Notes: generated by a model from the sequence alone, not told the origin. 64,000 nt of DNA from an uncultured Lachnospiraceae bacterium (GCA_959022495.1 CAUEYX010000005.1:1-64000); one strand, 5' to 3'; positions 1 to 9,285 are shown, counted from the first letter of the stretch. Numbers and translations are program-made.

Positions 1-115
1 TTTGCCGTACCGAGGGAACGCTGCCAGTTGGCTGTATCGTTAGCCAGCTTTTCCACGGGAGGGGTCAGGCCCCTTTCACCGAAACATTCAGAATATTTTG
101 ATAGAAAGGAACAAT
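1..115. other. Window edge, no supported gene
   Basis: The first 115 bases hold at most the last few codons of an upstream gene. One frame reads a short tail and stops near 40; none can be recognised. A small GGGG/CCCC hairpin near 61-74 followed by TTT could be the end of the previous transcript, but it is weak. Confidence 0.3.
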
Positions 116-469
116 ATGGGCGAGGAATTGGTATTATGCGCGGCAAGTGCATACGAGCAGAAATTTTATCTCAACCCGCAGTTTGACGCGCTGCCGGAGG
201 GGATCAAGGAGGAACTTCAGATCATGTGTGTCCTGTACACAGAGGATGTGGGCGGGATTCTGATGCTTGTGTTTGACGAGGAAGGCAGCCTGGAGTTGAA
301 GGTGGACCATGCGGAGAATGATTTTGCGTTTGATGAGATTGGCAGCGTGCTGAAGATCAAGCAGCTGCAGCAGACGAAACGGGAGCTGTTTGAGTCACTG
401 GAATTATTCTATCGAGTGTTCTATCTGGGGGAAGAGGCCGGGCAGGAACTTCCCTCTTCCTCATTATGA
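116..469 (+). CDS. DUF6145-like small acidic protein
   Basis: An uncharacterised cytoplasmic protein of 117 residues, acidic, without signal peptide or membrane segment. I place the start at the ATG at 116 because AGAAAGGA lies 5 nt upstream; an in-frame TTG at 98 has no ribosome site. The body contains a conserved-looking stretch (LCAASAYEQKFYLNPQF near the N-terminus, then a central 'FDEEG' turn) that resembles the DUF6145 family of Clostridia, known only from sequence. It converges on the V-ATPase operon, so it is transcribed separately. No function can be assigned; the family call is from memory of the pattern. Confidence 0.6.
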   Translation: MGEELVLCAASAYEQKFYLNPQFDALPEGIKEELQIMCVLYTEDVGGILMLVFDEEGSLELKVDHAENDFAFDEIGSVLKIKQLQQTKRELFESLELFYRVFYLGEEAGQELPSSSL

Positions 470-504
470 GGATGAAGAGAAGCAGAGAAAGAGGATGCTG
501 AGAA

Positions 505-549
505 ACAAAAAAGCAGGGAGCAGGTGCCTTACAGCGTCCTGCTCCCTGC
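505..549 (-). terminator. Intrinsic terminator of the V-ATPase operon
   Basis: A perfect 12-bp inverted repeat (GCAGGGAGCAGG at 513-524 and its complement at 538-549) is followed on the minus strand by a T-run (complement of the A-run at 507-512). It lies about 40 nt past the atpD stop. There is no T-run on the plus side, so it serves the leftward operon. Confidence 0.85.
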
Positions 550-585
550 CTGCATAGGAGAGCTTTGTTTCCAGACATTCCTATG

Positions 586-1209
586 CTATGCCTTTTTCAT
601 TTTCATCCGTTTGATTACTTTCAGTCTTGTGAACTCTTCCCGTTCTTTTTCTTCCAGCGCGTTGGTGATTGTATACACGAGAGAAGAGTACATCGGAATT
701 GTAATATTTTGCAGCGCATTCGCGCGTTTCTGTGTTTTTTTGATATTGCCTGCCAGACGGTAAGCGGCATTTTCTACCATCGAAAGTTTCACCGTCAGGT
801 CTTTTACTTTCCGGAAAGCTTCTCTAGCCTTGTCAATAGACTCATGCGTGGTGCTGAAAGTGTAAGTCGGCCTGCCTGCATCCGGCACATATTTCACATG
901 GGGAATCTCGGTCCCCATAATGCTCCGGGTCTGGATCGTAATCGAATTCTCGATCGGTACGGTGTAAGCGAGAAGCTCTACGCTGCTGATTCCGTTTTCG
1001 ATATTGGCGCGCTGCAGGCACTGGTAGGCATAGGTAAATGTGGTGTCAATTTCCTCCTGGATGGTTCGCGCCTCATCGATCAGGTCCATCAGTTCCCGGA
1101 TCAGAATATTGCGCTTCTTATCCATCAGATCATAGCCCTGTTTTGCGAGTGCCAGCGAGTTTTTTGCCAGCATTAAATTTCCTTTTGTGGGAAATGTACG
1201 CGGGTCCAT
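586..1209 (-). CDS. atpD: V-type ATP synthase subunit D (central stalk)
   Basis: This is the rotor-shaft subunit of the V/A-type ATPase, linking the A3B3 head to the membrane ring. The 207-residue protein shows the family pattern: an N-terminal P-T-K-x-N-L motif (DPRTFPTKGNLMLAKNSL), a long helix rich in charged residues, a short middle region and a second long C-terminal coiled-coil helix ending in basic residues (KRMKMKKA). The start is set at 1209, where AAGGAGGG lies 6 nt upstream; an upstream in-frame ATG at 1233 lacks a site. It is the last gene of the nine-gene operon and is followed by a strong terminator. Confidence 0.95.
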   Translation of the reverse strand: MDPRTFPTKGNLMLAKNSLALAKQGYDLMDKKRNILIRELMDLIDEARTIQEEIDTTFTYAYQCLQRANIENGISSVELLAYTVPIENSITIQTRSIMGTEIPHVKYVPDAGRPTYTFSTTHESIDKAREAFRKVKDLTVKLSMVENAAYRLAGNIKKTQKRANALQNITIPMYSSLVYTITNALEEKEREEFTRLKVIKRMKMKKA

Positions 1210-1275
1210 AGAATCCCTCCTTAAAATAAGCAATTATCCCTTCCGCCTGCTATGATTTTTCATTTCATAAGGAAT

Positions 1276-2664
1276 TTATTCCTCTTCTTCCATTGGCTTA
1301 TAATATTTCTCAAGTATCCTTGTGTCCACCCGGTCAAGCTCTTCTTTAGGCAGCCGTCCGAGAAGTTCCCAGCCCAGATCCAAAGTTTCTTCCATGCTTC
1401 TGTTTTCTTCCTGTCCCTGTCCGATATAGCGCTCCTCGAATTCTTTTCCGAATTCCAGGTATTTCTTATCAATGGGGGACAGTTCGTCCTCGCCGATGAC
1501 AGAGGCCAGATTCCGGGCATCCCCCACCTTCGCATAGGCAGAAAAGAGCTGGTTGGCCAGATCTTGATGGTCTTCCCTTGTATAGCCCTCTCCGATGCCG
1601 TCCTTCATCAGACGGGACAGAGAAGGAAGAATATTGATGGGAGGATAGATGGACTGCCCATGCAGCGGGCGGTCAAGTACAATCTGCCCCTCCGTGATAT
1701 ATCCGGTCAGGTCCGGGATTGGGTGCGTGATGTCATCATTGGGCATGGTCAGGATCGGGAGCTGTGTCACAGAACCATTCACTCCCCGCACAATGCCCGC
1801 CCGCTCGTAAATGGTTGCGAGCTCACTGTACAGATATCCGGGATATCCTTTCCTGCTGGGGATTTCTCCCTTCGAGGAGGAGACTTCTCTCATGGCCTCC
1901 GCAAATGAGGTCATGTCTGTCAAGATGACCAGGATATGCATGTTCTGCTCAAAAGCAAGGTATTCCGCCACGGTCAGGGCCACTTTCGGCGTGATCAGAC
2001 GTTCAACTACAGGATCATTCGCCAGGTTGAGGAACATGGCCACATGGTCCGCGACGCCGCTCTCCTCGAATGTATTGCGGAAGAAATCAGCCACGTCGTG
2101 TTTCACACCCATGGCCGCGAAGACAATGGCAAATTTCTCGTCTGAGTTTTCCCCCAGCGATGCCTGCTTTACGATTTGGGCGGCAAGCTGGTCATGGGGC
2201 AGTCCATTCCCTGAGAAAATTGGCAGCTTCTGGCCCCGGATCAGGGTAGTCAGGCCGTCGATAGCGGAGATCCCAGTGTGGATATAGTTCCTGGGATATT
2301 CCCGGCGCACCGGGTTTAAGGGCAGGCCGTTTACATCTCTTTTCAACGTGGAGATAATGGGGCCAAGATCATCGATGGGCTGGCCGATCCCGTTAAATGT
2401 TCGGCCCAGCATATCCGGGGAGAGGGCAATCTCCATGGGGTGGCCGGTGAGTTTTGTGTGGGTGTTTTTAAGGGACATATTTTCTGAACCTTCAAACACC
2501 TGGATCACGGCTTTGTCCTCGTAGATCTCTACAATACGCCCGATCTTACGCTCCTGTCCGTCTACAACAAATTCTACGATCTCGTCAAAGAAAGCGTCCT
2601 GCACGCCCTCCAGAGCGATGAGAGGACCGTTGATGCTGCTTAAGCCTAAATATTCAATTGACAT
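1276..2664 (-). CDS. atpB: V-type ATP synthase subunit B
   Basis: The 462-residue non-catalytic nucleotide-binding subunit of the V1 head, alternating with subunit A in the hexamer. The order of domains is the usual one: N-terminal beta barrel (YLGLSSINGPLIALEG), Rossmann-like core with PIFSGNGLPHDQLAAQI in place of a true Walker A, then the VILTDMTSFAEAMREVSSSKGEIPSRKGYPGY region typical of B subunits, and a C-terminal helical domain. Missing the GK[ST] loop is normal for B. It lies 15 nt downstream of atpA and 66 nt upstream of atpD. Length matches the family (about 460). Confidence 0.97.
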   Translation of the reverse strand: MSIEYLGLSSINGPLIALEGVQDAFFDEIVEFVVDGQERKIGRIVEIYEDKAVIQVFEGSENMSLKNTHTKLTGHPMEIALSPDMLGRTFNGIGQPIDDLGPIISTLKRDVNGLPLNPVRREYPRNYIHTGISAIDGLTTLIRGQKLPIFSGNGLPHDQLAAQIVKQASLGENSDEKFAIVFAAMGVKHDVADFFRNTFEESGVADHVAMFLNLANDPVVERLITPKVALTVAEYLAFEQNMHILVILTDMTSFAEAMREVSSSKGEIPSRKGYPGYLYSELATIYERAGIVRGVNGSVTQLPILTMPNDDITHPIPDLTGYITEGQIVLDRPLHGQSIYPPINILPSLSRLMKDGIGEGYTREDHQDLANQLFSAYAKVGDARNLASVIGEDELSPIDKKYLEFGKEFEERYIGQGQEENRSMEETLDLGWELLGRLPKEELDRVDTRILEKYYKPMEEEE

Positions 2665-2679
2665 AATATGCGGACCTCC

Positions 2680-4449
2680 TTACGCGTTTTTCTCAAGCAC
2701 TCTCTGATAGAATGCGTCAATGTCTCTGTGATACTGGGCAAACATTTCCAGGCGGTCGTTGGGAACATCATATTTGATGGAAATGACCCTGTCAAAAATA
2801 TTTTCCGCCTTTAATACGGACATGGGATGTCCCATGGTCACAAGAGTCCGTGCCTGTTTGTAAAGATACAGGATGGTGTCCATCATAAGATACTGTTTCT
2901 CCAGGGATACGCAGGTATCGTCCTTGTGGAACGCGTTCTGCTGGAGGAATCCCAGGCGGATGACGCGGGCAATCTCCAGCACCAGTTTCTGGTCATCCGG
3001 AAGGACGTCGCTTCCGATCAGCTTTACGATCTCAAGCAGGCTGCTCTCCTGGTTTAAGAGCGCCATGAGGCGGTTGCGGTAGTCCACGAACTGCTGTGAG
3101 ACATTGTCCTGGTACCAGTGACTCAGATCATTTAAATACTCGCTGTAACTGGTCAGCCAGTGAATGGCGGGGAAATGCCTGGAGTACGCGAGACTTTTAT
3201 CCAGTCCCCAGAAACAGCGCACAAACCGCTTCGTATTCTGCGTGACGGGCTCAGAGAAGTCACCGCCCTGGGGAGACACCGCGCCGATGATGGTCACAGA
3301 ACCGTCCGTTCCGTTTAAATTGTGCATCATGCCTGCCCGCTCATAGAAAGCGGAGAGGCGGGAAGCCAGATACGCGGGGAACCCTTCCTCCGCGGGCATC
3401 TCCTCCAGGCGCCCTGACAGCTCACGCAGGGCCTCCGCCCATCTTGAGGTAGAGTCAGCCATGATTGCCACGTCATATCCCATATCCCTATAATATTCCG
3501 CCAGTGTAAGGCCGGTGTAAATACTTGCCTCACGGGCCGCGACCGGCATGTTGGATGTGTTCGCGATCAGAGTGGTGCGGTCCATCAGCGGATTGCCTGT
3601 CCTTGGGTCTGTGAGCTCCCCGAACTCTTCGAGCACCTGTGTCATCTCATTTCCGCGCTCGCCGCATCCGATATAGATAATGATGTCAGCGTCCGCCCAT
3701 TTGGCGATCTGATGCTGTGTCATCGTCTTTCCGGTCCCGAATCCGCCGGGGATGGCGGCAGTGCCGCCCTTGGCGATGGGGAACATGGTATCAATGATAC
3801 GCTGTCCCGTGATGAGGGGGACAGAGGCGGGGAAACGGTGATGGGTCGGCCTGGGGACGCGGATAGGCCACTGCTGTGTCATGGTCAGATCCTTTTGGGA
3901 CCCGTCGGACAGCTCCAGGGTGACCAGGGGTTCGTCAATGGTATACTCCCCGTCACACACTGTGGCGGTCACGGTACCCTCGATCCCGGGCGGGACCATG
4001 CACTTGTGCATAATGGCCCGTGTTTCAGGGACTTCCGCGATAATGTCGCCTCCGTGGACATACTGCCCCTCTGCCACAGTAATATGCGTCTGCCATTTTT
4101 TCTGCCGGTCAAGCGAATCCACGCTGACCCCCCTTGTGATGAAAGCGCCGCCGGAAGAATCCGCGATCCGTTCCAGAGGACGCTCAATTCCGTCAAAAAT
4201 ATTATTTAGGATTCCCGGGGCAAGGGTTACGGATACAGCGCTTCCGCTGGCTGCAACTTCTTCGCCGGGGCGCAGTCCGGTGGTTTCCTCGTATACCTGG
4301 ACCGTGGTCATGTCTTTGTCCAGGGCGATTACTTCCCCCACCAGTTTCTGGGCGCCGACATAGACCATCTCCGACATGCGGAAGCCGGTATTGCCCTTTA
4401 AGTAGATGACGGGACCATTGATCCCGTAGATCGTTCCGGTCTTAAGCAT
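2680..4449 (-). CDS. atpA: V-type ATP synthase subunit A (catalytic)
   Basis: The catalytic nucleotide-binding subunit. The Walker A motif GGFGTGKT lies near residues 235-242, followed by the GCGERGNEM segment carrying the catalytic Glu region, and the DSTSRWAEALRE and PAEEGFPAYLASRL blocks. The A-specific non-homologous bulge is present between the N-terminal barrel and the core. I use the ATG at 4449 (589 residues, the usual length) because AGGAGG sits 9 nt upstream; a GTG at 4458 would abut the Shine-Dalgarno. The start overlaps the end of atpE by 8 nt, which indicates translational coupling. Confidence 0.97.
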   Translation of the reverse strand: MLKTGTIYGINGPVIYLKGNTGFRMSEMVYVGAQKLVGEVIALDKDMTTVQVYEETTGLRPGEEVAASGSAVSVTLAPGILNNIFDGIERPLERIADSSGGAFITRGVSVDSLDRQKKWQTHITVAEGQYVHGGDIIAEVPETRAIMHKCMVPPGIEGTVTATVCDGEYTIDEPLVTLELSDGSQKDLTMTQQWPIRVPRPTHHRFPASVPLITGQRIIDTMFPIAKGGTAAIPGGFGTGKTMTQHQIAKWADADIIIYIGCGERGNEMTQVLEEFGELTDPRTGNPLMDRTTLIANTSNMPVAAREASIYTGLTLAEYYRDMGYDVAIMADSTSRWAEALRELSGRLEEMPAEEGFPAYLASRLSAFYERAGMMHNLNGTDGSVTIIGAVSPQGGDFSEPVTQNTKRFVRCFWGLDKSLAYSRHFPAIHWLTSYSEYLNDLSHWYQDNVSQQFVDYRNRLMALLNQESSLLEIVKLIGSDVLPDDQKLVLEIARVIRLGFLQQNAFHKDDTCVSLEKQYLMMDTILYLYKQARTLVTMGHPMSVLKAENIFDRVISIKYDVPNDRLEMFAQYHRDIDAFYQRVLEKNA

Positions 4450-5029
4450 TGCCGTCACCTCCTAGGAAAATAAATTTGTCATATTCATTGCGCAGCTGTG
4501 TCTTAAACGAGTTGTCAATCAGGATATTGCGGCTGCGGATCACCGCGCGCACGCCTCCGATGAAATCCTCCGCGCTGATTGTCAGATGGACGCCTGTCGC
4601 GTCTTCCAGGTCAGAACGCTTTGACTCGTCAGACGGGTTGATATAGAGAGTCACCGGGTCCCGGCCCGCGAAATGTACGGCCTGCTGAATGCATTTTATG
4701 AGGAAATCGCCGTAAGCTTCCGTCTTCATATAATCATTTACAAGTCCCATGACTTCTTCAAATATTTTATCCTTTAACTCCTGCTGAACTTTCCCCAGGC
4801 GGCGCTTGATCTCAATCTGGGACTTGGCCGCTGCCTGGTTGAGGGAAAGACGCGCGTTGGTAGTCTCCGCCTTTATGCGCAGTTCGGACTGGCGCATAAC
4901 CTCCGTTTTATGGTCCTCGAACAGTTTCTCGAGAGCTTCTTTGTGGGAGTCGATGATGGCGTTGCCCTCCGCGCGTGCCTGTTCCATAGATGTGGCCTGC
5001 AGGTGTGCAATCTTTTCTTCTAATGTCAA
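4442..5029 (-). CDS. atpE: V-type ATP synthase subunit E (peripheral stalk)
   Basis: The 195-residue peripheral-stalk subunit that, with the G/H subunit, holds the head against rotation. The N-terminal half is a long charged coiled coil (EKIAHLQATSMEQARAEGNAII onward), the C-terminal part a small alpha/beta domain ending with IDNSFKTQLRNEYDKF, as in the family. The start codon is TTG at 5029, supported by GGAGG 7 nt upstream and by absence of a better start. It lies 14 nt after atpF and overlaps atpA. Confidence 0.93.
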   Translation of the reverse strand: MTLEEKIAHLQATSMEQARAEGNAIIDSHKEALEKLFEDHKTEVMRQSELRIKAETTNARLSLNQAAAKSQIEIKRRLGKVQQELKDKIFEEVMGLVNDYMKTEAYGDFLIKCIQQAVHFAGRDPVTLYINPSDESKRSDLEDATGVHLTISAEDFIGGVRAVIRSRNILIDNSFKTQLRNEYDKFIFLGGDGNA

Positions 5030-5043
5030 GAGGATTCCTCCTT

Positions 5044-5352
5044 TTACAGTTTTAAGCCGATCGCTTCGGTAATATATGATGTGATAAAGTCTTTCTGGCG
5101 TCCCGTGCCGTGCCGGTCGGGGATCTCCACGAGGAGCGGCATTTTCCGTTCCAGGCGGAATGTATCAATAATATCGGGAAATTCCCGGCCAAACTTCTCG
5201 GTCAGGAGCACAATGCCCACGGTCTTGTCAGTGAGCACGTCCTCCAGGGCCTTTTTCAGCTCATCCCGCTCATGGACGACGATGCCGTCAACGCCGGCCA
5301 GGCGCATGCCTGTGTAAGTATCTACATTATCACTGATGAGATACATTTTCAT
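5044..5352 (-). CDS. atpF: V-type ATP synthase subunit F
   Basis: A 102-residue central-stalk regulatory subunit (NtpG in Enterococcus naming). It has the Rossmann-like F fold: MYLISDNVDTYTGMRLAGVDG at the N-terminus, then KTVGIVLLTEKFGREF and a PLLVEIPDRHG strand-turn, all standard for the family. AAGGAGG lies 9 nt before the ATG. It sits between the proteolipid and subunit E genes, as in other Clostridia. Confidence 0.95.
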   Translation of the reverse strand: MKMYLISDNVDTYTGMRLAGVDGIVVHERDELKKALEDVLTDKTVGIVLLTEKFGREFPDIIDTFRLERKMPLLVEIPDRHGTGRQKDFITSYITEAIGLKL

Positions 5353-5406
5353 ATATGTCTGCCTCCTTCGTCTGTCAGCCCGGATCTGCCGCTCGGCTGA
5401 TGGGTA

Positions 5407-5844
5407 TTACAGATTTCCTAATATCATGAAGGAGATGATCAGACCATACAGGCAGACACCTTCGGCAAGACCGACAAAGATAAGTGACTTACCAAGTACG
5501 CTGGAGTCCTCGCTGATTGCGCCGAGAGCCGCGCTTGCCGCGCTTGCGACAGCGATACCGCCTCCGATACAGGAAAGCCCGGTAACAAGCGCTGCCGCCA
5601 GATATCCAAGTCCCGTGGCAAAGCCGGGATCAGAGGTGACAGACTCAGCGGCCTGCACATTCGGTCCGCCCAGGAGCATGATTGACGCGATCACGAAGGC
5701 GCCGAAGAAGAAAAAGGCATTCGTGCCAATGGCGCGTTTATAACGTCTGCGTGACTTGTTCTTTCCGAGCAGGTAATATCCGAACGGAAGGATGATGCTC
5801 AAGACCAGTGCCGTGATAAATATGATTTTGGTTGCTAAATTCAT
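5407..5844 (-). CDS. atpK: V-type ATP synthase proteolipid subunit K
   Basis: The rotor-ring subunit that carries the transported ion. At 145 residues it shows four hydrophobic segments (about 6-26, 42-62, 78-108, 118-144). The last two form the normal proteolipid hairpin: a Gly/Ala-rich helix (GGGIAVASAASAALGAI) and a helix with the essential carboxylate (LAEGVCLYGLIISF). The first pair has no carboxylate, so there is one ion site per chain. Whether H+ or Na+ is carried cannot be settled here: the Glu is followed by Gly, not Thr/Ser. AGGAGG precedes the ATG. Confidence 0.93.
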   Translation of the reverse strand: MNLATKIIFITALVLSIILPFGYYLLGKNKSRRRYKRAIGTNAFFFFGAFVIASIMLLGGPNVQAAESVTSDPGFATGLGYLAAALVTGLSCIGGGIAVASAASAALGAISEDSSVLGKSLIFVGLAEGVCLYGLIISFMILGNL

Positions 5845-5916
5845 GGTAAAATCCTCCTGATTTTTATTTCCCGCCTCAGTGCGGGGTGTTGTCTGCCTGG
5901 CGCAGAAGATGTGGAA

Positions 5917-7860
5917 CTACGCCTTTTTCTTTGTATTCTTTTTGGTATATGGATCAAATGCATGGCCGCTGCCTTTGTAGAAGCGGCTGAACATTTCATA
6001 GTATTCCAGACGGAGCACCTGGATGCCCACAATCAATCCCTCGAACCCGCACACGAACAGGTTGCCGGCAATCACTCCCAGCCAGTTCGGATGTCCGCTC
6101 TCCGCGCCTGCCAGCTGCAGGACCACTTCCATGATTGCGGCGTGGCTGACGGCGAAAGCGCCGATACGGATGAATGAGATCGTGTTGGAGAAGTAGCTTA
6201 ACAGTGTCTCGAACATCTCGAAAAATCCCTGTACAAGGAACATGGCCTTCCCCGTTTCCATTTTGTCGGCCCGCTTCTGAATCGCTCTTGTGATCGGCTC
6301 CCGGAAAAGCATCAGCAGCAGCGGCACACCGAACATAATGGCCATTACAATGCCTCCAGGAAGCGGATTCCCTGTCATAAAAAGCACAATCACTGCTGCC
6401 ACTGCGATGTAAAATACAAGCCCCGCCGCGCCGTTGGGATCAAACCAGGCGCCCTCAATATCTCGGCTCTTTAAGGCATTGATGATATGGAGCACCATTG
6501 CCACAATAATGAGGAACATACCGAAAGCCACTGCCACGATGAACACTGTGTTCAGCTTTCCCAGGAAGGGGAGTGTGGTCATATGGTCAATGGGTCTCAT
6601 CCAAAGCGCCGGTATCACATCCTCGAATCCAAAGATACTTCCAAACAGAAATCCGAAGATCGTGGAGAACACACCTGCCGTGGCGATGATTCCCGCAAGG
6701 GCTGACTTCTTAAAGTGATAAATAAGGGCGCCTCCGATCAGGAGGAGAAGCCCCTGTCCGACATCCCCGAACATGACTCCGAAAATGAAGGAATAGGTCA
6801 GGCCCACGAAAACGGTGGGGTCCATTTCATTGTGTGCCGGCAGTCCGTACATCTGTACAAACATTTCAAAAGGTTTGAAGATCTTCGGGTTTTCCAGCTT
6901 GGTTGGAGGTTCTCCGAAGTAGGCGTCATGGTCATCCTCAACTACAACGAAAACTTTATCATCGTCTTTGACTTCTTCTACGAATTTCTCTACATCGTCC
7001 TCTGCCATCCAGCCGCAGAGAATATAATAATCTTCTTTGTTATCTTCCATGCGCGCCGCAAGCTTCCGGACATCGAAGTTGTTCGAAAGCTCTTCTAAGC
7101 GGTTCCGTGCAGCGACCAGCTGCGGGGCGCGGTCAGAGAGCATCTCGCCGGCCTCTTTGTCCAGATCGTCAATCTCCAGATTGATCCGGGCGACCTCGCG
7201 CTCCAGGGACTGGCAGGCGTATGCAGGGGTGCCCTCGAATTCATCTTTTAATTCGATCCGTTCAAAATGGAGTGAACGGAATACGGCATCCACCTTCTGC
7301 GCCTCCGCCGGGGCAACAAAATAAGCCCCGTACACGAAACTCTCATCCCTCTCGCCTTCCACAAAGACTGCCTTTAAGTCATCCATAAGGTATTTCTGCA
7401 TCTTGTGATAAAATTCTACCGCAATGCGGCCGAAACGATATGTGATGTACCGGTAATGCAGTACCTTGTGCAGATCACAGTCCAGCGGCCGAAATGGCGC
7501 GATTACCTGTTGTTTCGCACGAAGCTCTTCAATCTTCTTTTTTAATTTTTCCTTCTTCTCCTGAAGGTCCTGATAGTCCTCATTAGCCTTCCTGACGACC
7601 TCAAACATATCGTCCAGGCCTAATTTTTCATCCGGGACCACGTCTTCCGCGTTGGGCAGATATCCGACAAACTGGACTGCTTTCGCAAGTGCGTCCCGGT
7701 AGGGATTGAGTTCAACGAAAGGCCTTAAGTTGTCTACGGTCTTAAGCTCTGACAGAGCGGATTCGAGCTGGATCTCATAGCGGGAGAGATACAGATCGGT
7801 GACACGGTCGATGTCATTCCTTGGACCGGATATATTAATGAATTTCATTTTTACAATCAT
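5917..7860 (-). CDS. atpI: V-type ATP synthase subunit I (membrane stator, a-subunit)
   Basis: The 647-residue stator subunit that forms the ion half-channels. The N-terminal ~340 residues are cytoplasmic, with coiled-coil segments (LQEKKEKLKKKIEELRAKQQ) that contact the peripheral stalks. The C-terminal part has seven or so membrane helices starting at FVGLTYSFIFGVMFGDVGQGLLLL. The conserved channel arginine is visible in ISFIRIGAFAVSHA (about R565). The last residues are Lys-rich. The start overlaps the atpC stop by 4 nt (ATGA). Length fits the family (about 640-660). Confidence 0.96.
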   Translation of the reverse strand: MIVKMKFINISGPRNDIDRVTDLYLSRYEIQLESALSELKTVDNLRPFVELNPYRDALAKAVQFVGYLPNAEDVVPDEKLGLDDMFEVVRKANEDYQDLQEKKEKLKKKIEELRAKQQVIAPFRPLDCDLHKVLHYRYITYRFGRIAVEFYHKMQKYLMDDLKAVFVEGERDESFVYGAYFVAPAEAQKVDAVFRSLHFERIELKDEFEGTPAYACQSLEREVARINLEIDDLDKEAGEMLSDRAPQLVAARNRLEELSNNFDVRKLAARMEDNKEDYYILCGWMAEDDVEKFVEEVKDDDKVFVVVEDDHDAYFGEPPTKLENPKIFKPFEMFVQMYGLPAHNEMDPTVFVGLTYSFIFGVMFGDVGQGLLLLIGGALIYHFKKSALAGIIATAGVFSTIFGFLFGSIFGFEDVIPALWMRPIDHMTTLPFLGKLNTVFIVAVAFGMFLIIVAMVLHIINALKSRDIEGAWFDPNGAAGLVFYIAVAAVIVLFMTGNPLPGGIVMAIMFGVPLLLMLFREPITRAIQKRADKMETGKAMFLVQGFFEMFETLLSYFSNTISFIRIGAFAVSHAAIMEVVLQLAGAESGHPNWLGVIAGNLFVCGFEGLIVGIQVLRLEYYEMFSRFYKGSGHAFDPYTKKNTKKKA

Positions 7861-8903
7861 TGGGTCTTACCTCCAACGTATGCCAGCGTCTCGCCGGGAC
7901 TTAAGCCGTAGCGTACACATTCCATGGCGGTCGTCAGCTTTTTGATTTCCTCTTCCTTAAGGAAGAGATAAGTGTTGATCGCGGCGACAGAATAGGGATC
8001 GCGCCTGCGGTCTACGGTGTATAGATGATGCAGGCAGTCCGCATACATCTGTTCAATGGTCAGATTTTGATGAAAATTATAGTGGCGGGCATAATTCGTC
8101 TTCGACACCGCTGCCTCGAATTCCTCAAGTCCCGCCGCTTCCACCAATTCCTTGACCAGATCGGTTGAAAGTTTATAATGGATCGGGATGAGCATCAGGT
8201 AAATGTCAGCGGGCTTCATATTATAATATTTTTTCGCCCGGTATATCCACTGCAGGTTCAGAAGATCAATCTTTGAACCGCGATCCCGCATGAAAAGTTC
8301 AAGATCCTGTTTCTTCAGGACTTTTTTCTGCTCTCTCCATGTAGAGGTATAGAAATAAAGATCCAGTGTCAGGTTGTAGTCATACAGGGTAACATTCTGT
8401 GAATCCTTTAATTTCCTGAGTGGAATATAATATTCTGTGCCTTTTAAGTTCTCCACCAGCTCATCCGTCGTGCGGGATGTGATCAGCTTTTCAATGGAGA
8501 TCTGTGAGTACCTGTCAAAGAATGCCTTTTTATAATTCAGGTCAAATGGCTGCCTGTACCGGTTGATGACGATGCGCAGGCAGTAGTTGATCAGGTCGAT
8601 CTCATAGTTCTTCAGAATCAGCTTCATGAACTGCCGCTGTTTCTGTCCGCAGAACCGGTAAATCTTCGTGTAGTCATGGTAGAGCGACTGGACCAGCACC
8701 TTTTCAATATTTCCTCTGTGGATCTGTTCATCTTCCAGTGTGGACAGCACATCCGCGTACGCGGTGTTCTTCTTGAGATAATCGGCAATGTCGGGGACAT
8801 TCCCCATATTCGCAATCTCCGAGAATTGTTCCGGCGTCAGCAGTTTCGCCTCCATCGCGCGGATCTTCGTCACGATCCCGCTGTATTCAAGTAAATTCCC
8901 CAT
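7857..8903 (-). CDS. atpC: V-type ATP synthase subunit C
   Basis: A 348-residue subunit equivalent to yeast Vma6/subunit d, the funnel that couples the central stalk to the K ring. The protein is soluble and almost all helical, beginning LEYSGIVTKIRAMEAKLL, with three repeated helical units and the Y-L-[FL]-x-K-E-x-E-I-K-x-L motif near the C-terminus (YLFLKEEEIKKLTTAMECVRYGL), diagnostic for the family. It follows the G/H gene by 3 nt and overlaps atpI by 4 nt. Confidence 0.95.
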   Translation of the reverse strand: MGNLLEYSGIVTKIRAMEAKLLTPEQFSEIANMGNVPDIADYLKKNTAYADVLSTLEDEQIHRGNIEKVLVQSLYHDYTKIYRFCGQKQRQFMKLILKNYEIDLINYCLRIVINRYRQPFDLNYKKAFFDRYSQISIEKLITSRTTDELVENLKGTEYYIPLRKLKDSQNVTLYDYNLTLDLYFYTSTWREQKKVLKKQDLELFMRDRGSKIDLLNLQWIYRAKKYYNMKPADIYLMLIPIHYKLSTDLVKELVEAAGLEEFEAAVSKTNYARHYNFHQNLTIEQMYADCLHHLYTVDRRRDPYSVAAINTYLFLKEEEIKKLTTAMECVRYGLSPGETLAYVGGKTQ

Positions 8904-8906
8904 AGG

Positions 8907-9218
8907 CTACACCTCGGTAATCCTTCGCAGGATCTCATGGGCGTATTCCGTATGCTTCTGCTCATATTCTTTATGGAGCGCCTGGATGGTCTCGGTGCTC
9001 TCGCCGTTCTGGCTGTCGAGCAGGCCGGTCGTATTTTTCTCCAGTTCCTCCCGGATAGAATTGATACGCGCCTGTGTCCTGTTCTCCAGCTCTTCGTCAA
9101 ATGCCCTGCGCTTCTCTTCATATTCCTTCTCGAGGACTTCTTTCTGCGTTTCGGCATGTGTGACGATGGCTGATGCGGCGTCTTCGATTTCCGTCAATTT
9201 GTTTACAATAGAGTCCAT
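8907..9218 (-). CDS. V-type ATP synthase G/H-type peripheral stalk subunit
   Basis: The first gene of the operon encodes a 103-residue, almost entirely coiled-coil protein, rich in Glu/Lys/Arg (KEVLEKEYEEKRRAFDEELENRT). Position and composition match the small stalk subunit that pairs with subunit E. The start is at ATG 9218, where AGAGGGGG lies about 7 nt upstream; the in-frame ATG at 9266 falls inside the promoter. Such proteins diverge strongly, so the call rests mainly on context. Confidence 0.85.
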   Translation of the reverse strand: MDSIVNKLTEIEDAASAIVTHAETQKEVLEKEYEEKRRAFDEELENRTQARINSIREELEKNTTGLLDSQNGESTETIQALHKEYEQKHTEYAHEILRRITEV

Positions 9219-9243
9219 ATAAAGCCCCCTCTTTGTGAGAAAA

Positions 9244-9285
9244 TGATAACACACATTATCATACACCTTTTCTTAAAAAAAGCAA
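9244..9285 (-). promoter_or_regulatory. Promoter of the V-ATPase operon with overlapping inverted repeat
   Basis: On the minus strand TTGCTT (9280-9285) and TATGAT (9258-9263) are separated by 16 nt, about 40 nt before the first gene. The inverted repeat TGATAA-N6-TTATCA (9244-9261) overlaps the -10 box and start point, where a repressor or an mRNA leader hairpin would act. Confidence 0.5.

Noticed and set aside
565..1176. 203-codon plus-strand frame
   Set aside because: Antisense to atpD, no ribosome site, unnatural composition; a shadow of the real gene.
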